A stretch of DNA of 64,000 bases from Fasciola hepatica (Eukaryota > Platyhelminthes > Trematoda > Plagiorchiida > Fasciolidae): assembly GCA_948099385.1 (NCBI GenBank), contig CANUEZ040000183.1, positions 6,448,001 through 6,512,000 on the forward strand, read 5' to 3'. Under the pieces are notes generated by a model. The model was given only the letters and a program-made list of their open reading frames with translations. It did not search any database and was not told the origin of the DNA. Both the position numbers and the translations under genes were made by a program. Positions within the stretch are counted from its first letter, which is position 1. Every line of letters begins with the position of its first letter. This document shows positions 1-12,360 of this stretch, piece after piece.

Positions 1-96
1 CTTTTCGTCTTTTTGTGGACACATCACAGAAAGCTGCTTGTAGAACATCGCGCACTTCGTTCACTTTCTAACAATCGTATATCCGTGCGTCACTAA
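1..96 (+). CDS. Partial coding exon, FVFL-type, cut by window start
   Basis: Frame 1 is open from the first base and ends at TAA (94-96), encoding a peptide with FVFLWTH near its start. The paralogous stretch on the minus strand at about 14599-14660 encodes FVFLGTH in the same frame. The two align without gaps over about 16 codons, with several differences at third positions and a shared VE pair. The match suggests coding constraint. The true exon end is uncertain: a GTAGAA donor-like site lies inside the frame, so the terminal residues may be intronic. Product unknown. Confidence 0.4.
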   Translation, partial: LFVFLWTHHRKLLVEHRALRSLSNNRISVRH

Positions 97-187
97 ATCA
101 CCTAAAAACAAATTACTATCATACTGTCAACCGGCATGCCAATAACCCCCACTGAAATTGAGTGCAAGTGACATTTCAACAAATAAG

Positions 188-319
188 AAACAATCAGATA
201 TTTCGGAAGTCGCACTATTGGTGTATTTGGAATGGTGCTTCGATACAATAATCATTCTCAAAAAAAGACGTTTCCCTGAAGAGACGCGTTATATATTCTT
301 CAGCAGTTGTTCCACATGA
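188..319 (+). CDS. Putative exon KQSDISEV, copy 1
   Basis: An open frame follows a possible acceptor (ACAAATAAG) and begins KQSDISEV; CFDTI follows about nine codons later. The minus-strand paralogue at 14376-14486 encodes KQSDISEV followed by CFDTI in the same frame. Codon differences such as TCA/TCC and TCG/TCC are synonymous, although other codons have changed. After CFDTI the two peptides diverge and both reach stops, so the real exon probably ends just after this block. The acceptor lacks a strong pyrimidine tract. No family recognised. Confidence 0.4.
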   Translation, partial: KQSDISEVALLVYLEWCFDTIIILKKRRFPEETRYIFFSSCST

Positions 320-1692
320 TACAGATTTTTTTGACTACACGGATATGTTCGTAACAACGGTACAACAAATACAATTGAACTGGATCTTCATGCTATGTGT
401 GAATAAAAACACAATCATATTTTTTTGACTTTAGGTAAATTTCAACTACACTTTCACTGTACTTAAAAATTGAGAGAGATTATTTTGTTTGCATTTTCAA
501 TGCGTTCTTTTCAAATATTCTGGCGAACTAATCTACTTATTTTAGTTCGCGATGTGTTGCCATTGTGGTACTATGCCAGTAAATAAATGCTCAGAATAAT
601 TTATAGTGCATCAATAGATCTGGGACATAAATGTGTCATTCAAGCTGTATCTACAGACCTTCAGATAATCTGTGGTCACATTCCATAACCTTCATACGTT
701 TCGCTGATTAACGAGCATAGTTCCTCTAGATTCTCTACTTTAGGTTTCACATATGAACCAACCTATTTTTTGAAATCGTCTCGAATCAAGGGCCAGTCTC
801 ACCAACAGCCTACGTTTGTTTTATCCGTCCTAACTATAAGTTATGTGGGAGAAGTCATTTCGAAGCACGAATGGGCTGATAAGGATGGGTGAATTGTGGA
901 TTTTAGGCAGACACTGTTAAAATAAACTTAGGAGAGTAAAGCTAGATTTTCTCGAGAACAGATATCCCGAATAATTCTTCGGTAACACACAGAGGGTGAC
1001 TATCGTCAAACAGTAAACAGTCTAGCCATCAGTCACATTCAACGCAGAAATTCCGGCCGTTTAAAAGCAAATGGCTTTGACCTCCATACGATGGACGTTT
1101 CTTACGGATGAACCCGAGTACTCTTCACCTTTAGACCAGTTATTATCTAACAAATAATGGGCAGACAATCCATGAACAACCATTCTCAATGTCTCCTTCA
1201 AATCGTCTGAAATTGTGCAGCAAGTTGAATGAGTCAAAACGCAGGAGCTTTCGAGCACACAATGATGAATTATTTAAGTTCTAAAGGAATGAAAATGAAA
1301 TCACAAAAGGAATAATCAGCTATTTGATAGAACCGAAACAATCAATCATGCATACTGTAACTTTTGTCCTATTCAAACTATCAAGAGTGAATAGCAATGG
1401 ATGGCAAAGGTCGGATCATAGCAATGGTGAAGTGGATCACAACACAGCTGGAAAATAATTCGCCTAGATCTGATGTGAGAAATCTCATGCTATCCTAGTC
1501 GTGCGCGCAAGGTCATGTGAGGAAATGACCACTCACATGCAACTGACATGGAAACCACCTCTCATGACATTGATGGCACCGTAACCACTTGGAATCGGAA
1601 TTGCTATTCGTCGTCATCATAATTACTCTTTTTTAAATTTGTTTTCAATACCTCGGTTTCCTTTATTATCCCAACTGAAATACTTTTAAAGT

Positions 1693-1779
1693 ATGCTGCA
1701 AACAAACACAATCTTGTTTAGTTTGAGTGCTTCGATGTCTCACACAAGCACTTTCATTTATTGGAAACAAATCAAACAG
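1693..1779 (+). CDS. Putative exon with conserved donor, copy 1
   Basis: The frame opens at an ATG (1693) and encodes 29 codons ending SHTSTF...KQIKQ directly before a GTAAAA donor at 1780. The minus-strand paralogue ends SHTGIF...DQIKESQ before a GTGATT donor at 13016. The difference at the end is six bases, two whole codons (ES), so frame and splice position survive an indel. This is the best coding evidence in the old inverted pair. The 5' limit is unclear because an internal exon start is as likely as an initiator ATG. Confidence 0.45.
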
Positions 1780-1830
1780 GTAAAAGCTAACAAGGACCCT
1801 ACCAAGTTCAGTATTTTCCATGAATAGCTG

Positions 1831-4800
1831 GCCTAAGCAAAAACAGGAGTTGATTTACTCGACGACTACAACATACGTCGACAAATCGCAGGCCATCATT
1901 GAATCCTAATTCCATAAAATTACAGATGAGCCACAAAACAATCTTTGAAACATCAATAATCCAACCAGCATAACTCATTCGATAACCAAATCAAACCATC
2001 GACATGTCTGAAATCTGTGGCCTCGGAAGCACTTGGATTGGCTACAAATAGAGACAGCCTGAAGTCATTTTTCTACGTTTGTTCACTCGCCAAAAAACCA
2101 AGTTGAAGGCATGATGACGAACTGTTCCCTAGTTAATTTAATTTTTTCCATCGCGAGTGCAACGAATCAAAATCTGTTGCATTGTACTCCACTACACCGA
2201 AAACGCCAAGTGGCTTCTCAGTTTGTAAAATTATTCGAGAATGGGACGACATATTTTAACGAAGGCAATAGCAAAAAAGGAATTGAGAACGATACGTCCT
2301 CCAGTTGACAACAAACAATCCAACAGTCAGTTTCACGCATTGAATTAAGCCGAGAGAATACCGACAAAATGCACTTTTGAAAATAAGTTCACTTGAAACA
2401 CTGTGATAGGTGTATTCGTTGTGTCCATATATGGGTGTCCACAGAAGAGAGATTCTCTTTTGCATGAAACATAGATGTGAACGAGCAAAGTGTAAAGCAG
2501 TTTCCAAGATGTAGCGACTTTTGATTTTTTGCATCCATGCCAGTACACAGTGTAGGTTTTCATATTTGGTCTCACATTCAGCTGTGCAATGCGGTCTCTT
2601 GATTTGACTCTTTAACATCTTGCGATTACCTGATAGCTCGATATTTTTATTGTTTCTTCCACTCACCAATTCCCAACGCGTGATTCATATAAAAATCCAA
2701 ACCTGTTTCAGTGAGGTTCACAAGTCGTGAATAGAACTGGTAATGCAAATGCCAATGAGCTTATCTTTGAAAGAATTGCCCGTGGTTAAGAAAACCTGAA
2801 GCAGTTAGTATTTTGTGTCTCTTCAGTTTAACCGAAGGCTGGCGAGAACGTAACACTGCGACAAGGATAGTATATTGCCTAATTTCACCTAACCTTTGTT
2901 CAGTCAACGAAATGAGTTGATTACCCATGCGAGTTTGGACTAATTCGAACATGTGAACTATCCTCCATGCAGGGACCGTATTCGAGTCAGTTTTGACACT
3001 TGGTGATGCCAGTCATTTCAAACTGCGTCTGAAATGTTTGCGAGAATTTGACTCAATCACTCGACCGGACAATCCGGAAATAGTCCCAGATGTACAATTG
3101 TCCAAAGCAGAACGTGAATTGTACTAAATGTGACCTTCATGATGCGGGATAATATGGCGAGAAGTGCATTGTAAGCAATCCAATACATGAACAAAAAAAC
3201 AGTTTTATCCATTCTGTGGTGTTGCTTCCATTTTCCATTTTTATCAAGTAAGACCCACGTGTCGGTTCTTGAGGCGGATATCAAGAAACTTTCCATGGAA
3301 AAGCTAGTCAGGTCTATTTCCTCGGGTGACAAATGAAACATACTGGATAAGCGTTGTACGTTGTTGGTAATTTCATATAATCGCTCTAGAATATGAGCTT
3401 TTTTAAAACGTCTTTCATTTCAGTCACATAGTCCATAGGTTTGTATAAGAAAGCACTTTCTCAATGGCAAACACAGTAGTTCCTTAAGAGGAAAACGATG
3501 ATTTGAAAATATCCGCATGGTTTAACACGTGTAGGTGCAAATAAAAATGCAGAAGATTAATAAACAAACTCATCATTTTTTGTAAATTTGTGTGCTCAAA
3601 ATGTATAAGGCAGTATCAATGGATGGGTATGAATACGGTGAACGAAACCGTAATGGTATTGAGCCAGCCATTACTCTGGAACCAAGTGCATTAGTGTGGT
3701 GGCTATACAATTGCTGATCTGTTCACCAAGAAAAAGTGCATACGAATATGGAATACAAAAAAACGTATATATATCCCAGTAGCTTTTGCCTAGGAAGTAA
3801 TAAGAGCCATAGAGGTAAGAAGACACAAAACTATGATAACGGAACAGCGGTCATTTTTAGCAATGCATGGAACACAACAACCAGGCATGTTTCGCTTATA
3901 TTCCGCATTGTCTCAAGTTGTTTGCTGTTCCGTTCATTGTGAATGGCCAAAGTCAACTCGTGAGCGTTGACATCGACTGTTACATCCGCCATGTCTGATT
4001 TGACCATCATGCTCCAAAAGTTATCGACTTGAAGCATGCCTGAACTATTAGTAAGCCGGTCCAAGGTATTTGTATTATCGTAGAATAGCAACATTCTGAT
4101 GGTTTGAGCAGTGTGTATATCTGCACTGACAACATAGAAAATAATGATTTCGACATCAATTATGGAATCATGGAGAGAAAACGATTTTTGGTCTCCTCTC
4201 CATTTGTTTCAGTCAGACGCCACTTTTTTACAACTAAAATGCGTAGCGTCGTTCGAGCACATAATTCTTGCCGAAGCCCAAAATTATGAAACCGGTAATT
4301 CAAAAGTGTCCCGATGATACTCGTAAACTTGTATTCCTTCGTATGTATATTCGTGAGTATGATCTTGCAACCAGAACAATTTCTATTAATGTATAACTAC
4401 TCTCTAAGTTATTAAAATGCGTATAATGGTCGACCACCACAGTCAGGATCGGCTACTGTATGAAAATCGAAAATTTTGTGTTCTAAGCATTTTGATACGT
4501 GCGCTTGTCGAACTTCAGGTAAGCTGTAAACAATTTTCAAATGTTTTGTACTAGACTTAGACATACGGAAATCGCGCCGACTGTCTTTCATAAACATGAT
4601 AAACTAAATATTGAGCAACGAGACAAAGATAAATTACTTCATTCCTTAGAACAGTGAAACTGAGTAAATGTTTTAAGTTATTCCGGGCACACATTGTTGA
4701 GTTCACCAATGCGCTCAGCCTATTCTGACGAACCACGGATTGCCCTCGCGAAATGTTTATACAGTCGATCGAGTCCTGCATGGGCTTCATTCCACAGTAT

Positions 4801-7628
4801 TGTATTGTTATGTGCCGGTATATAATCAATATGTGAAATACATTCTCTGTAAAATCTGAAGAAAGGACGCACTGCACCTTTCCGCCTTATGACGCGCACG
4901 TCCCCTGGTACATAATAGGTAACAAGTCATGAGAGGTGAACGAAATAGAGTGACAATCCTTTTTTCTATTCTATCTCAACAATTTGTTTCCGTATACGAT
5001 CATACGGTAGTATCAGAAGTCCATAGTTATATCCCAGTCAGAACTGACTAATCTTGCCTATTTAGAAAGAACGAACAGATCTGATGCAGGTGCATTGTCT
5101 CCTTGTTTGTTTGATCACAAAAGTAATGCACAGGTACGAATATTGGAAACGAAATAGCCACCCACCACCCAAGGTTGTGAAGCCGATTGCATGCCCCAAA
5201 GATGTCCACTGTGTACTTCCTTTTTCCTCTCTTTGTTCAAACTGCTTCGCTAGGCTTTGTAACAATCCATCATTCCACAGTACGGAATTATAAAAAATTT
5301 ATAAACTAGTAATATTCTCTCCAGTCCTTTGGCGACCTGTGACTAGTTCAAACGGTGTTCCTTTAAGTACCACAATAAATCAACCTGAACCGTAGATATT
5401 ATTTAACAGAAGCCAAACCACCCCATTTACGATGAGTCTCACACAGATGGGGCTTTTAAACGAACCTGAAGTGGGGCGTTTCTCATTCCGATGATGCGCA
5501 ATCAAGCGATATAATGGATAAAAAATGGAGTACCACATATAGATCTACCAAAATGGCATCAAACGGCAGTGAATTGAGGTAACTTGCTTTCAGCTCTGGT
5601 GTACTTTTTGTCATATTTCTGCATTCCTGAAGTATATAGAATGTAAAAAGTAATAAAAGTGTTGTTTTATATATGCCCTTAGGCGGTGATACTAATTGGA
5701 ATGGTAATACATTTGTTAGTTGCGGATTGATAGGTGCAGTTGATGAACAAAAAATATCAGTACAAAATACCCTAAATAAGAAGCATTTCTGACAATGGTT
5801 GTAAGTCATTGACAGACAACGAAGAAAATGATGTGCCGTGGGCATAACATACTGCAATTGCAGATGTGTCTAGAACAAATCAGAGGTCACTTGAGTTAAA
5901 GGAACTAATCAAACAGCCATCAGGGACTTTGTTTATTGTGGCCCCGTTTATTGGATCAGTTAGCGCAAAATGCGCTGATTTTTGAAACATGACGTGGGGC
6001 TCGCTGTACCATTCACTCCACTTTTTGCAATTCAGAAGATCCTCCGTTAAAATGTTTCTGGCAAAGATTAAGCAAGATTCAGTCCATTCTAGTTGTTATG
6101 CTTTCAGGAGTAATTGCCTTACTGAGTTGAAATGTGGTTTTGCCATTCCACTTTTTTGCAGTCCAAACAAATGACCCTTTGTCATCGCAAGAAAACAACA
6201 GGTTGACTCATTCAACCGGGAAATTTACACGCGGGTCCTTCTTATTCAACTTTGTTGTCTGTGCTATTAATATAACTGATTCAAAACTCCACTGTGTATG
6301 ACCAAACAGGTTATTGATTACAGGTAGTTTATATAACAAGTGATAAGTAACTATTTTCACATTGTTTCCCAGAATGGAGAATCAGTTATCTCATAAAACC
6401 GTGATGACTTAAGAGTACTTATTCACAGACAATAAATGAACTACCTATATTTCTTGTGCTAGAATATCAATAAACACTAATTAAAACGCTGATATCACAG
6501 AACATGGTAGGAAAATAAATAGTGTATTTATGATCGATGATATAACCATAGAAATGACCTGATTGCACACCACGTAAATGTTGCTGTTTAAGCATGTTCG
6601 CTGCAACCGTGCATTGCATTGTGCATAGTAAACTGTGATGTAAGTAGTATCTACACTGAAGTAAGCCAGGTTCATGGGAGCGAACGGGAGCCTTCCGCGG
6701 TTAGTGTTCACTTATAAGTTATATGTATCCGGTGTTCCTAGTTCCTTTCATCATTCCCGATACTTATACAACCAGTTCGTGATTTTCCGCGTTATTGGAA
6801 TGTGTGCTTCATCGTTGTCAGCAGATGTTTGTTTCTGTCAGAACATTTCACTGGGGAATCGCAAAGGTTTCTTGTTTGGTGTTCTTTGTATAGTTCTATT
6901 ACCATGCCGTGTTGGATGTTTACTAATCATTTGGTTGAAGGTCATATATATTGTGCACCATTTGATGAAACAAAGTGAGAATTATACTTTCCGAACTTTA
7001 TTGTGAGATTACGTGAATATTAGATTTTGCTTATTAACATTATATTAGGAAAACTTATTTGTTTCGTGGAAACGTCCTCGGATAGTTCCATAATTAACGA
7101 ATACTTATAAAACAAAAGGGAACACTATAACATTTTTCAGTATATCCTCACTCAGGAGGTGAATTTCTTGCTCGTATAGTAGTGAGCGAGACGTTTGCGT
7201 CTAAGGATCAGTCCTGAATCTTTTAATTTTTCGGAAAGCTTCTTTCCGCGTCCCTAAACGCAAATGGGTCCGCACTTTCTTCCACAAATTTTGAACCATA
7301 TGATGCGGGCATATTTATAGACGATTTCATTAAATTCCTAAAGGAAAACCAAAAGGAATGATTGCCTCGTTCTCGCGTAGTTCAAATATTTGTGCAAGAA
7401 AATGTTTCCCAAACAAAATGATGCCGGTATCTGCCGAAAACAATCTACGGACTCGGAATGGTCACGTAATTCCAACTGTAGTATGCACAAATATGAACTT
7501 CAGCTCGATTATTCACTTATGTGGTTCTTGAAAAAATGATGCTGCATATAGTTGCCAAAATGTCGGATCTCTATATGTGATTGAACACGGACCTGAAAGA
7601 ATCATGACGAAACGCGTCAGAGAGATCA
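1831..7628. other. Mostly unassigned DNA with weak exon candidates
   Basis: Apart from the 4426-4518 candidate I see no repeat family or gene. Minus-strand frames at 2256-2669, 2761-2952 and 3057-3341 are moderately long and the last has a hydrophobic stretch, but none has both good splice sites and a recognisable domain. A strong-looking donor (CATAGAG then GTAAGA) sits at 3815 after a short ATG frame from 3736. 4600-7628 holds only short unsupported frames, of which 5483-5857 on the minus strand is the longest. Confidence 0.3.
4426..4518 (+). CDS. Putative first exon MVDHH...ELQ
   Basis: An ATG at 4426 opens 31 codons (MVDHHSQD...ALVELQ) ending exactly at a strong donor, CTTCAG followed by GTAAGC. 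Exon length is divisible by three. There is no paralogous copy in the window to test it and no recognised domain. A minus-strand frame covers the same bases. Supported only by start codon, donor and frame. Confidence 0.27.
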
Positions 7629-7766
7629 CTACTGTCGTGGGAACAAAAGAAGCTTTGTCTCATCTTTTGTGACACAGATAATAAAAGGCGCACGACGAAA
7701 CGTCTTATGGTTCACCGAATTTGTTGAAAAAGTCATCATGGAATCTAATTTGTCCGTATTACTCAC

Positions 7767-7940
7767 CAGAATCAATATTCCTGTCTGTCCAGGTATGAAG
7801 TAATTGGCTTCTTTCACTGCCCGTATTCTCATGAGAGTAAGCGTGATACCGTTGACTGACATTCTAATGAAAAAAATAAATTTACGGCATTCCAAGCGAT
7901 CAGAAAATAAGCAAAACTTGCCAATGTTTGTGAGCAGCAT
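7767..7940 (-). CDS. Putative exon ending GQTGILIL
   Basis: The minus-strand frame contains SVNGITLTLMRIRAVKEANY and ends GQTGILIL at a strong donor, ATTCTG followed by GTGAGT (7766 downward). The frame stays open past the donor, ending KDETKLLLFPRQ near 7630, which could be a following exon after a very small intron; schistosomes do have introns of a few tens of bases. It lies on the same strand as the exons of the left inverted arm and about 0.5 kb downstream, so it may belong to that gene. Exon start not determined. Confidence 0.33.
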
Positions 7941-8236
7941 TTTTGATTACGTGCTTTTAGCAAGTAGTGTGGTATATGTTTGGTGCACAAACGTCAAAGT
8001 TTGGGTGTTCCATCTCAGGTAATCCACTAGCTTTGATAATATATTTATCTCAGGATTGTGTTATGTTCACTAAACAAACATCATTTCATCGACGATGTTA
8101 CGATACTCGACAGTGAGATTAAAAATGAGCGGACCAGAAACGGGAATCTCTAACAACCGGAAAGGCACATCACAAATATTTTGAGTTCAACAGATTCAGA
8201 TATTATATTTTTCTGAAATGGCATGGGAGAACTCAC

Positions 8237-8338
8237 TTGGAAAACGGTACAAGAAGCATGTTTCAAAATGATGTGTTCGTATTCACGTTGCAGTAACATT
8301 CCGTTAGCAATACGGTTTCCAAATATTAGAAATGCCAT
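8237..8338 (-). CDS. Putative exon ending SCTVFQ
   Basis: Minus-strand frame from an ATG at 8338 with GNRIANGMLLQREYEHI and SCTVFQ, ending at a strong donor (TTTCCAA followed by GTGAGT at 8236). It lies between the left-arm exons (8413-8758) and the 7767-7940 exon on the same strand, consistent with one minus-strand gene running 8758 to about 7630. No acceptor with a good pyrimidine tract was found. Confidence 0.33.
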
Positions 8339-8412
8339 GGTATTCAGAAATTACCGGGGACTGCATTTCTGTTACTTGATCTGATTCCCGAAGTATTGTC
8401 AGGAAAAATCAC

Positions 8413-8531
8413 CCAGCTGAAGAACACCAGAGGTGTAAAGCTGTATCCCATTCAAATCGAACGGACTCAGTCTCTACTTCAATACCTTCCAGATCGAACA
8501 GGATTCGAATTCTCCCAACTTTGAAAACCTT
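8413..8531 (-). CDS. Putative exon KVFKVGRIRILF, left-arm copy
   Basis: Following the TTTTTAAG acceptor the minus strand reads KVFKVGRIRILFDLEGIEVE and stays open to about 8412, where CAGCTGG is followed by GTGATT, a possible donor. Phase agrees with the 8681-8758 exon. The right arm encodes VFKVGRIQILFDVKGIELE, so most changes are conservative (R/Q, L/V, E/K, V/L). Similarity to the right arm is lost after TES. Alternating hydrophobic residues suggest beta strands. No domain recognised. Confidence 0.42.
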
Positions 8532-8680
8532 CTTAAAAATTGTTCTTAAAATGAAATTGGCGCAAAATCCTACTCTTGACGATCTATTCAAATAGGAAAC
8601 TTCCGTAAATAAAGCTGGGAAGAATTACTTTGATTCTTCAACGCAATGCAATCATATTCGCATATCTTGGAAATTCTCAC

Positions 8681-8758
8681 CTTCCACTGATCAGAGCATT
8701 TTGCCTTCGCAACCAAGTTGACACGTTTTATGCTATCCACATCATCATTCACAGTCAT
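8681..8758 (-). CDS. Conserved 78-bp exon MTVNDDVD, left-arm copy
   Basis: 26 codons, MTVNDDVDSIKRVN then LVAKAKCSDQWK, preceded by a pyrimidine-rich acceptor-like CTCTCCTTCAAG and followed by donor GTGAGA. Frames two and three are closed by stops at once. The right-arm copy is identical at protein level. Length is a multiple of three. In this copy an acceptor at 8532 (TTTTTAAG) continues in phase into KVFKVGRI. Alternatively an acceptor before 8610 gives a short tail LYLRKFPI and stop in both copies. Family unknown. Confidence 0.5.
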
Positions 8759-10030
8759 CTTGAAGGAGAGTATTCTTCAGTCGAATTCATATAGTAAATA
8801 AATACGGCATTTTGCCTCAATCAAATAACAAAACCCAAAATAAACTCCATCAGAAGTTTTCATACCTGCATTTATTTTCATAACTTGTCCACAACTTCAC
8901 GAATACTGAGTGGCATTTTACCTAATACGCCATCATTCAGCCTGGTTCATTTGCAACGGATAACTGACAACGGTAATATTACATGACCATGTATAAACCA
9001 CTTTTATTGCAAATTCCACCGTATATGCAACGAGTACGTGGTAGTGCCGAATTTTCGTACGGTGTTACCCGTTCTGAGGCAAAATATTCAAGACTCAATG
9101 TGGCATAAATTAATTACAAGAGACAATTCATCTCATATTTCCTGAAGACAACTGAAAGCATAAAACAAAATCGGCACTCAAATGCGGTGGTCCAATTTCT
9201 CATTCCGAGCAATCGTGTTCCGTTCTTTGTGAAATGCTTAGCATATATCTAATCAATTTTCTTTATTGCGACGTTTTATAACCACATGCATTATATTCAG
9301 TCAATCGTCACCTACTTATCATGTCATTCAACTCAAAATTGTCCAGTACACGTAAACGGATGCCTAGCGTGATTGCATGTCATTGAATCGAGGTGAATTA
9401 GGAATGAGTTAGTATATCAGTCAGTCAGTGGCCTGAACACGTGACGAGAGGAGAAGCACAAGTAACCATCTGTTCAATCTGAGTGTGGACATTTTGATTG
9501 AGAGATAATAATAATTCCGAAATGGCTGCTGTTCGTTCCACAACAAAACCAAAAATTTAAAGAAGTCAGAAATTCTGCACATAGATTAAACATTAACAAA
9601 AGTGGTAATGAGGTTCCTTCTCCGTTCAAATGATCGTCGTAGATCTAATTGCAATCAAGCAAATGATATGGCTGTTCCGTAATCTGATCAGTTCTCAGGC
9701 AGTGGTCAAACGGCCTTCATGGGTTCGAATACTCCCTCACCCGTCGTTTTTTCTCCAATTGCCAGCTACAATTGGGCTGCGACCTTTTTTCGGGAAAGCT
9801 TAACTTTTGTCATGAAGTAAATAGTGCAGTTGGAAAAATAATTTGTCGAAAGAGCAAATAATTAGCAATGCCTGTAATATCAAGAAAAATTGCAGTAAGT
9901 GATTAGGATTGTATAAGGAAAATAATTCATTCCAATACTTTCTGTCATGCTGATTGCTTTTCATGTGACACATCCAGAACTAGCGAGGCTAACAGGAAGC
10001 ATCACGGTCGACGTATCTGAACCTTTCTCC

Positions 10031-11439
10031 GAAAATGAAGCACCTCTAACTGAACTATTTTGTTTAGAAGTTGTTCATATTTTATTGCCACAAAAGTATT
10101 GGGTTATCATCACAATAACAGAACACAATAAATTATTTGACATACTGAGACTCCAGTCTGCATGACTTTTATTCTCTCGGTAATAATGACTAGTTCTGTT
10201 GGTAAAGCCAACCGTTTTCTTTTAGTTCCCACCTTCACACTGCTCTGCGAAGCTCTACGAGGGAAGAAGAAAACGCATTGACTTTCCGACGCGAAGCATC
10301 TTGCAAAACGCACCCAAAACAGACTTCCTTGGCTTGGCCACTGATAAATGCACCAAGCCTTCATTCACCGCATTCTCAGCCCCTGTCGTCAAACTAGTTT
10401 CTCAGAAGTGTCTTAGTACATACATTTGGAATAGCTTTCTATTATGATCTTAGACTATATGGAATTTCGCATTTCGATGTCGCCAAAATTCAAACACTAG
10501 AAGGCAACTTCAATTCCATTGGTGTTATTCAAGGGAATTATTGTGGCAAATCCAACCAGAAACAGTCCTGATAAGCCGTGGTGTTCTTACTTCTTTGGAC
10601 TTCAGTGGAAACATGTGTAACACACTAATTCACAAAACAGTGTTTGGCAGTATTTTTGAGGCATATCGAATTACATAAATTCCGTCCAACAAGCAGTCAA
10701 ACAAAGAAAAACGGGAGTGAAACCCCATCTTGAATTAGAACACAGACTGAATCGGTGAGCTTAAATATGAGTTTTTATTTTATGAGTTGAGAACATTCTC
10801 GATCTGTCGAGGTTTTTCGCGTCCGTTCAGCAGTGTGAGACGATTAGTCATATCCTGGGGAGCACTCAACACGGAAAACACCTATGATAAACTTGTAGGA
10901 TTGTTCACTACTAGGATCACTAATTCGTCACGTACCGAACTTCTTTCAAGACGGGTTGGTAGATGCACACTTGCCCCTCAGTTCTAGCCAAGCAGAGATG
11001 TCACACGGTAAACATAAATCAAAATGACCTCATAAGTAAGGGAGACTCCCGCAGGAGAAACAGTTTTGTATTTTCTTGTATCGTTTGATTCTGGGGATGT
11101 TGGAGCTATATGACGATTATTATAGGTTCGGTTTCATATCAGAAGAAGAGTTGGGTTCACCAAATAGATTGTTTGAAACAAAAGCTGTCCTCTCTAAATT
11201 CGTACAATTATTTCCAACGAAAAAAATCGTGAAATTAATATCCCCGATTATCACATACTTTGCATGACAGTAACTGATATGAGTACTGAGCATGGCATAT
11301 CCCATGAGAACCTCGATGTTGAGAACGCTTTTTCATGTTCATTCACATCTATTCGTAATCAGATAGTCGGTAATTAAGAAGTTACCGCAGTTGTAACAAC
11401 TATTTGATCGATTAAACTAACGGGACTTAAATTAATCTA
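10031..11439. other. Diverged arm edge, then unassigned DNA
   Basis: From 9990 to about 10100 weak homology to the right-arm edge (15880-16010) continues but with frame-breaking indels, so the open frames there are not conserved coding sequence. The rest holds only short frames (the longest are 10110-10364 minus and 11076-11267 plus) without splice or domain support. Confidence 0.4.
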
Positions 11440-12360
11440 TATAACTTGCGTAACTCTAGATGGACTCGCTCAGAACGTTGTCAGTCTCATGAAATCATGT
11501 AATGCAAATACGGGTCTGAGAGCACGCACTCACGGAGAAGAATCACATAAGTTATCCTCAAATAGCGAAGTTGAGCAAGGATGTCCCTTGTCCCCAGGTA
11601 TTTCCAACTACATCGTCGGTTGAATAATGAGCCGATACTTAGCGATTATCCAGAATTCGGTCAGGCACTGATGCTTTTCTCTCCGACTCGGAATTTGTGG
11701 ACGACATCATCCTTGATGGCAGGCTAACCTTCTTACAGTCAGTTTGGAATCGCGTAAAATCCCTACAAACGTCATGAGACTAGAGATCATCGCCCTTTAG
11801 AACAAGATCATTTAATTCTGCGCTACACAGTCCATTCTACCGAAATGTTGTAAAGAACAAACACATGCTGGCTGCGATGTTGAAATGATTAGGCTCCATG
11901 GTCTTAGTAAACTATTGAGCTAAAAACAAATTCCATCTTCGCAATAACTATACCAGAATTGAGTTTCTATAGCTTCGTAATACACTTTAGGCATGCAACT
12001 AAACCAGTCTCCGGATTACCGTTCGCGTCTTCCGGACCGCCATCCGTTTATTACTAACCTGCATCTACAAAACGTAGCCACGACGCATCGAAGACCTCAG
12101 GAAGTTTCCCCTTTTTTTAGTTCATCAGATGGTGATGTTGCCTTAGAAAACAACTAAAATTTGGGCCAGCACTGCCATTTGGACTTTTGGTTGTTCTGAC
12201 TCCATTCCTCCTAGGGCTTTTGCAACTGAAAAACTACTGAATATCTCTTTGTTCAGGTCTCACATCCAATTGTCACTCATTGCAGGTGGCATTCGGGAAA
12301 TTCTCAAAGCCGGCTGGTTCCCCAAAAAGGGCTAGTCACAAGAATGCTAGAAATACGTTA
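11440..12360 (+). mobile_element. Decayed non-LTR retrotransposon, RT to C-terminus (LINE-A)
   Basis: Plus-strand translation in shifting frames shows the RT core: YANTGSRVRTHGE, then QGCPLSP (about 11573-11595) with SNYIV, followed by the remains of the YADD region (about 11690). Downstream come the thumb and C-terminal blocks: a degenerate connection segment at about 12020-12120 and GWFPKKG near 12320. Stops and frameshifts interrupt every block and the 5' half (endonuclease, fingers) is absent. The same element lineage as the other four LINE fragments; probably RTE-like as known in schistosomes, a lineage call that is inference. It sits in the spacer between the young inverted arms. Confidence 0.75.

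Larger units (their letters stand above)
1..1830 (+). repeat. Diverged inverted duplication, copy 1
   Basis: The reverse complement of this stretch aligns along most of its length with 12960-14660. Landmark matches include CGGGATATCTGTTCTCGAGA (reverse of about 948-967; forward at about 13616), ATTGTATCGAAGCAC (reverse of about 236-250; forward at about 14427) and CAGTTGCATGTGA-like sequence (reverse of about 1533-1545; forward at about 13246). Identity by eye is roughly 65-75 percent with many small indels, and about 300 bp around 1070-1420 aligns poorly. Homology is still visible at base 1, so the unit extends beyond the window. Coding-like segments inside keep their frame between copies and are listed separately. 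It could also be an old mobile element, but no terminase, integrase or RT signature was seen. Confidence 0.75.
8409..10030. repeat. Young inverted repeat, left arm
   Basis: The reverse complement of 15985-17640 matches this stretch at about 95 percent where I compared base by base (9600-9960: about 15 differences in 370 bases). Identity is high from about 8590 to 9990 and falls abruptly at both ends to a level where homology is still detectable. Most of the arm is non-coding. It contains GGGTTCGAAT at 9721, which is not a usable Pol III promoter (see rejected items). Confidence 0.9.

Noticed and set aside
3601..3670. GGTGAACGAAACCGTAATGG as a further hammerhead
   Set aside because: CGAAAC is present but no CTGATGA lies upstream at the required distance.
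9703..9730. A-box-like TGGTCAAACGG followed by GGTTCGAAT in the left arm (and the mirrored copy near 16250)
   Set aside because: The two boxes are only about 7 bp apart; an internal Pol III promoter needs roughly 25-35 bp, so this is not a tRNA or SINE head.
9947..10165. Paralogous-looking frames MLIAFHVTHPELARLT (plus) and MLIAFHVTHRELARLT (minus at 15861-16043), considered as a fast-evolving exon pair
   Set aside because: Beyond the shared arm the DNA alignment needs a one-base gap that breaks the frame, so the divergence is ordinary non-coding decay at the repeat edge.
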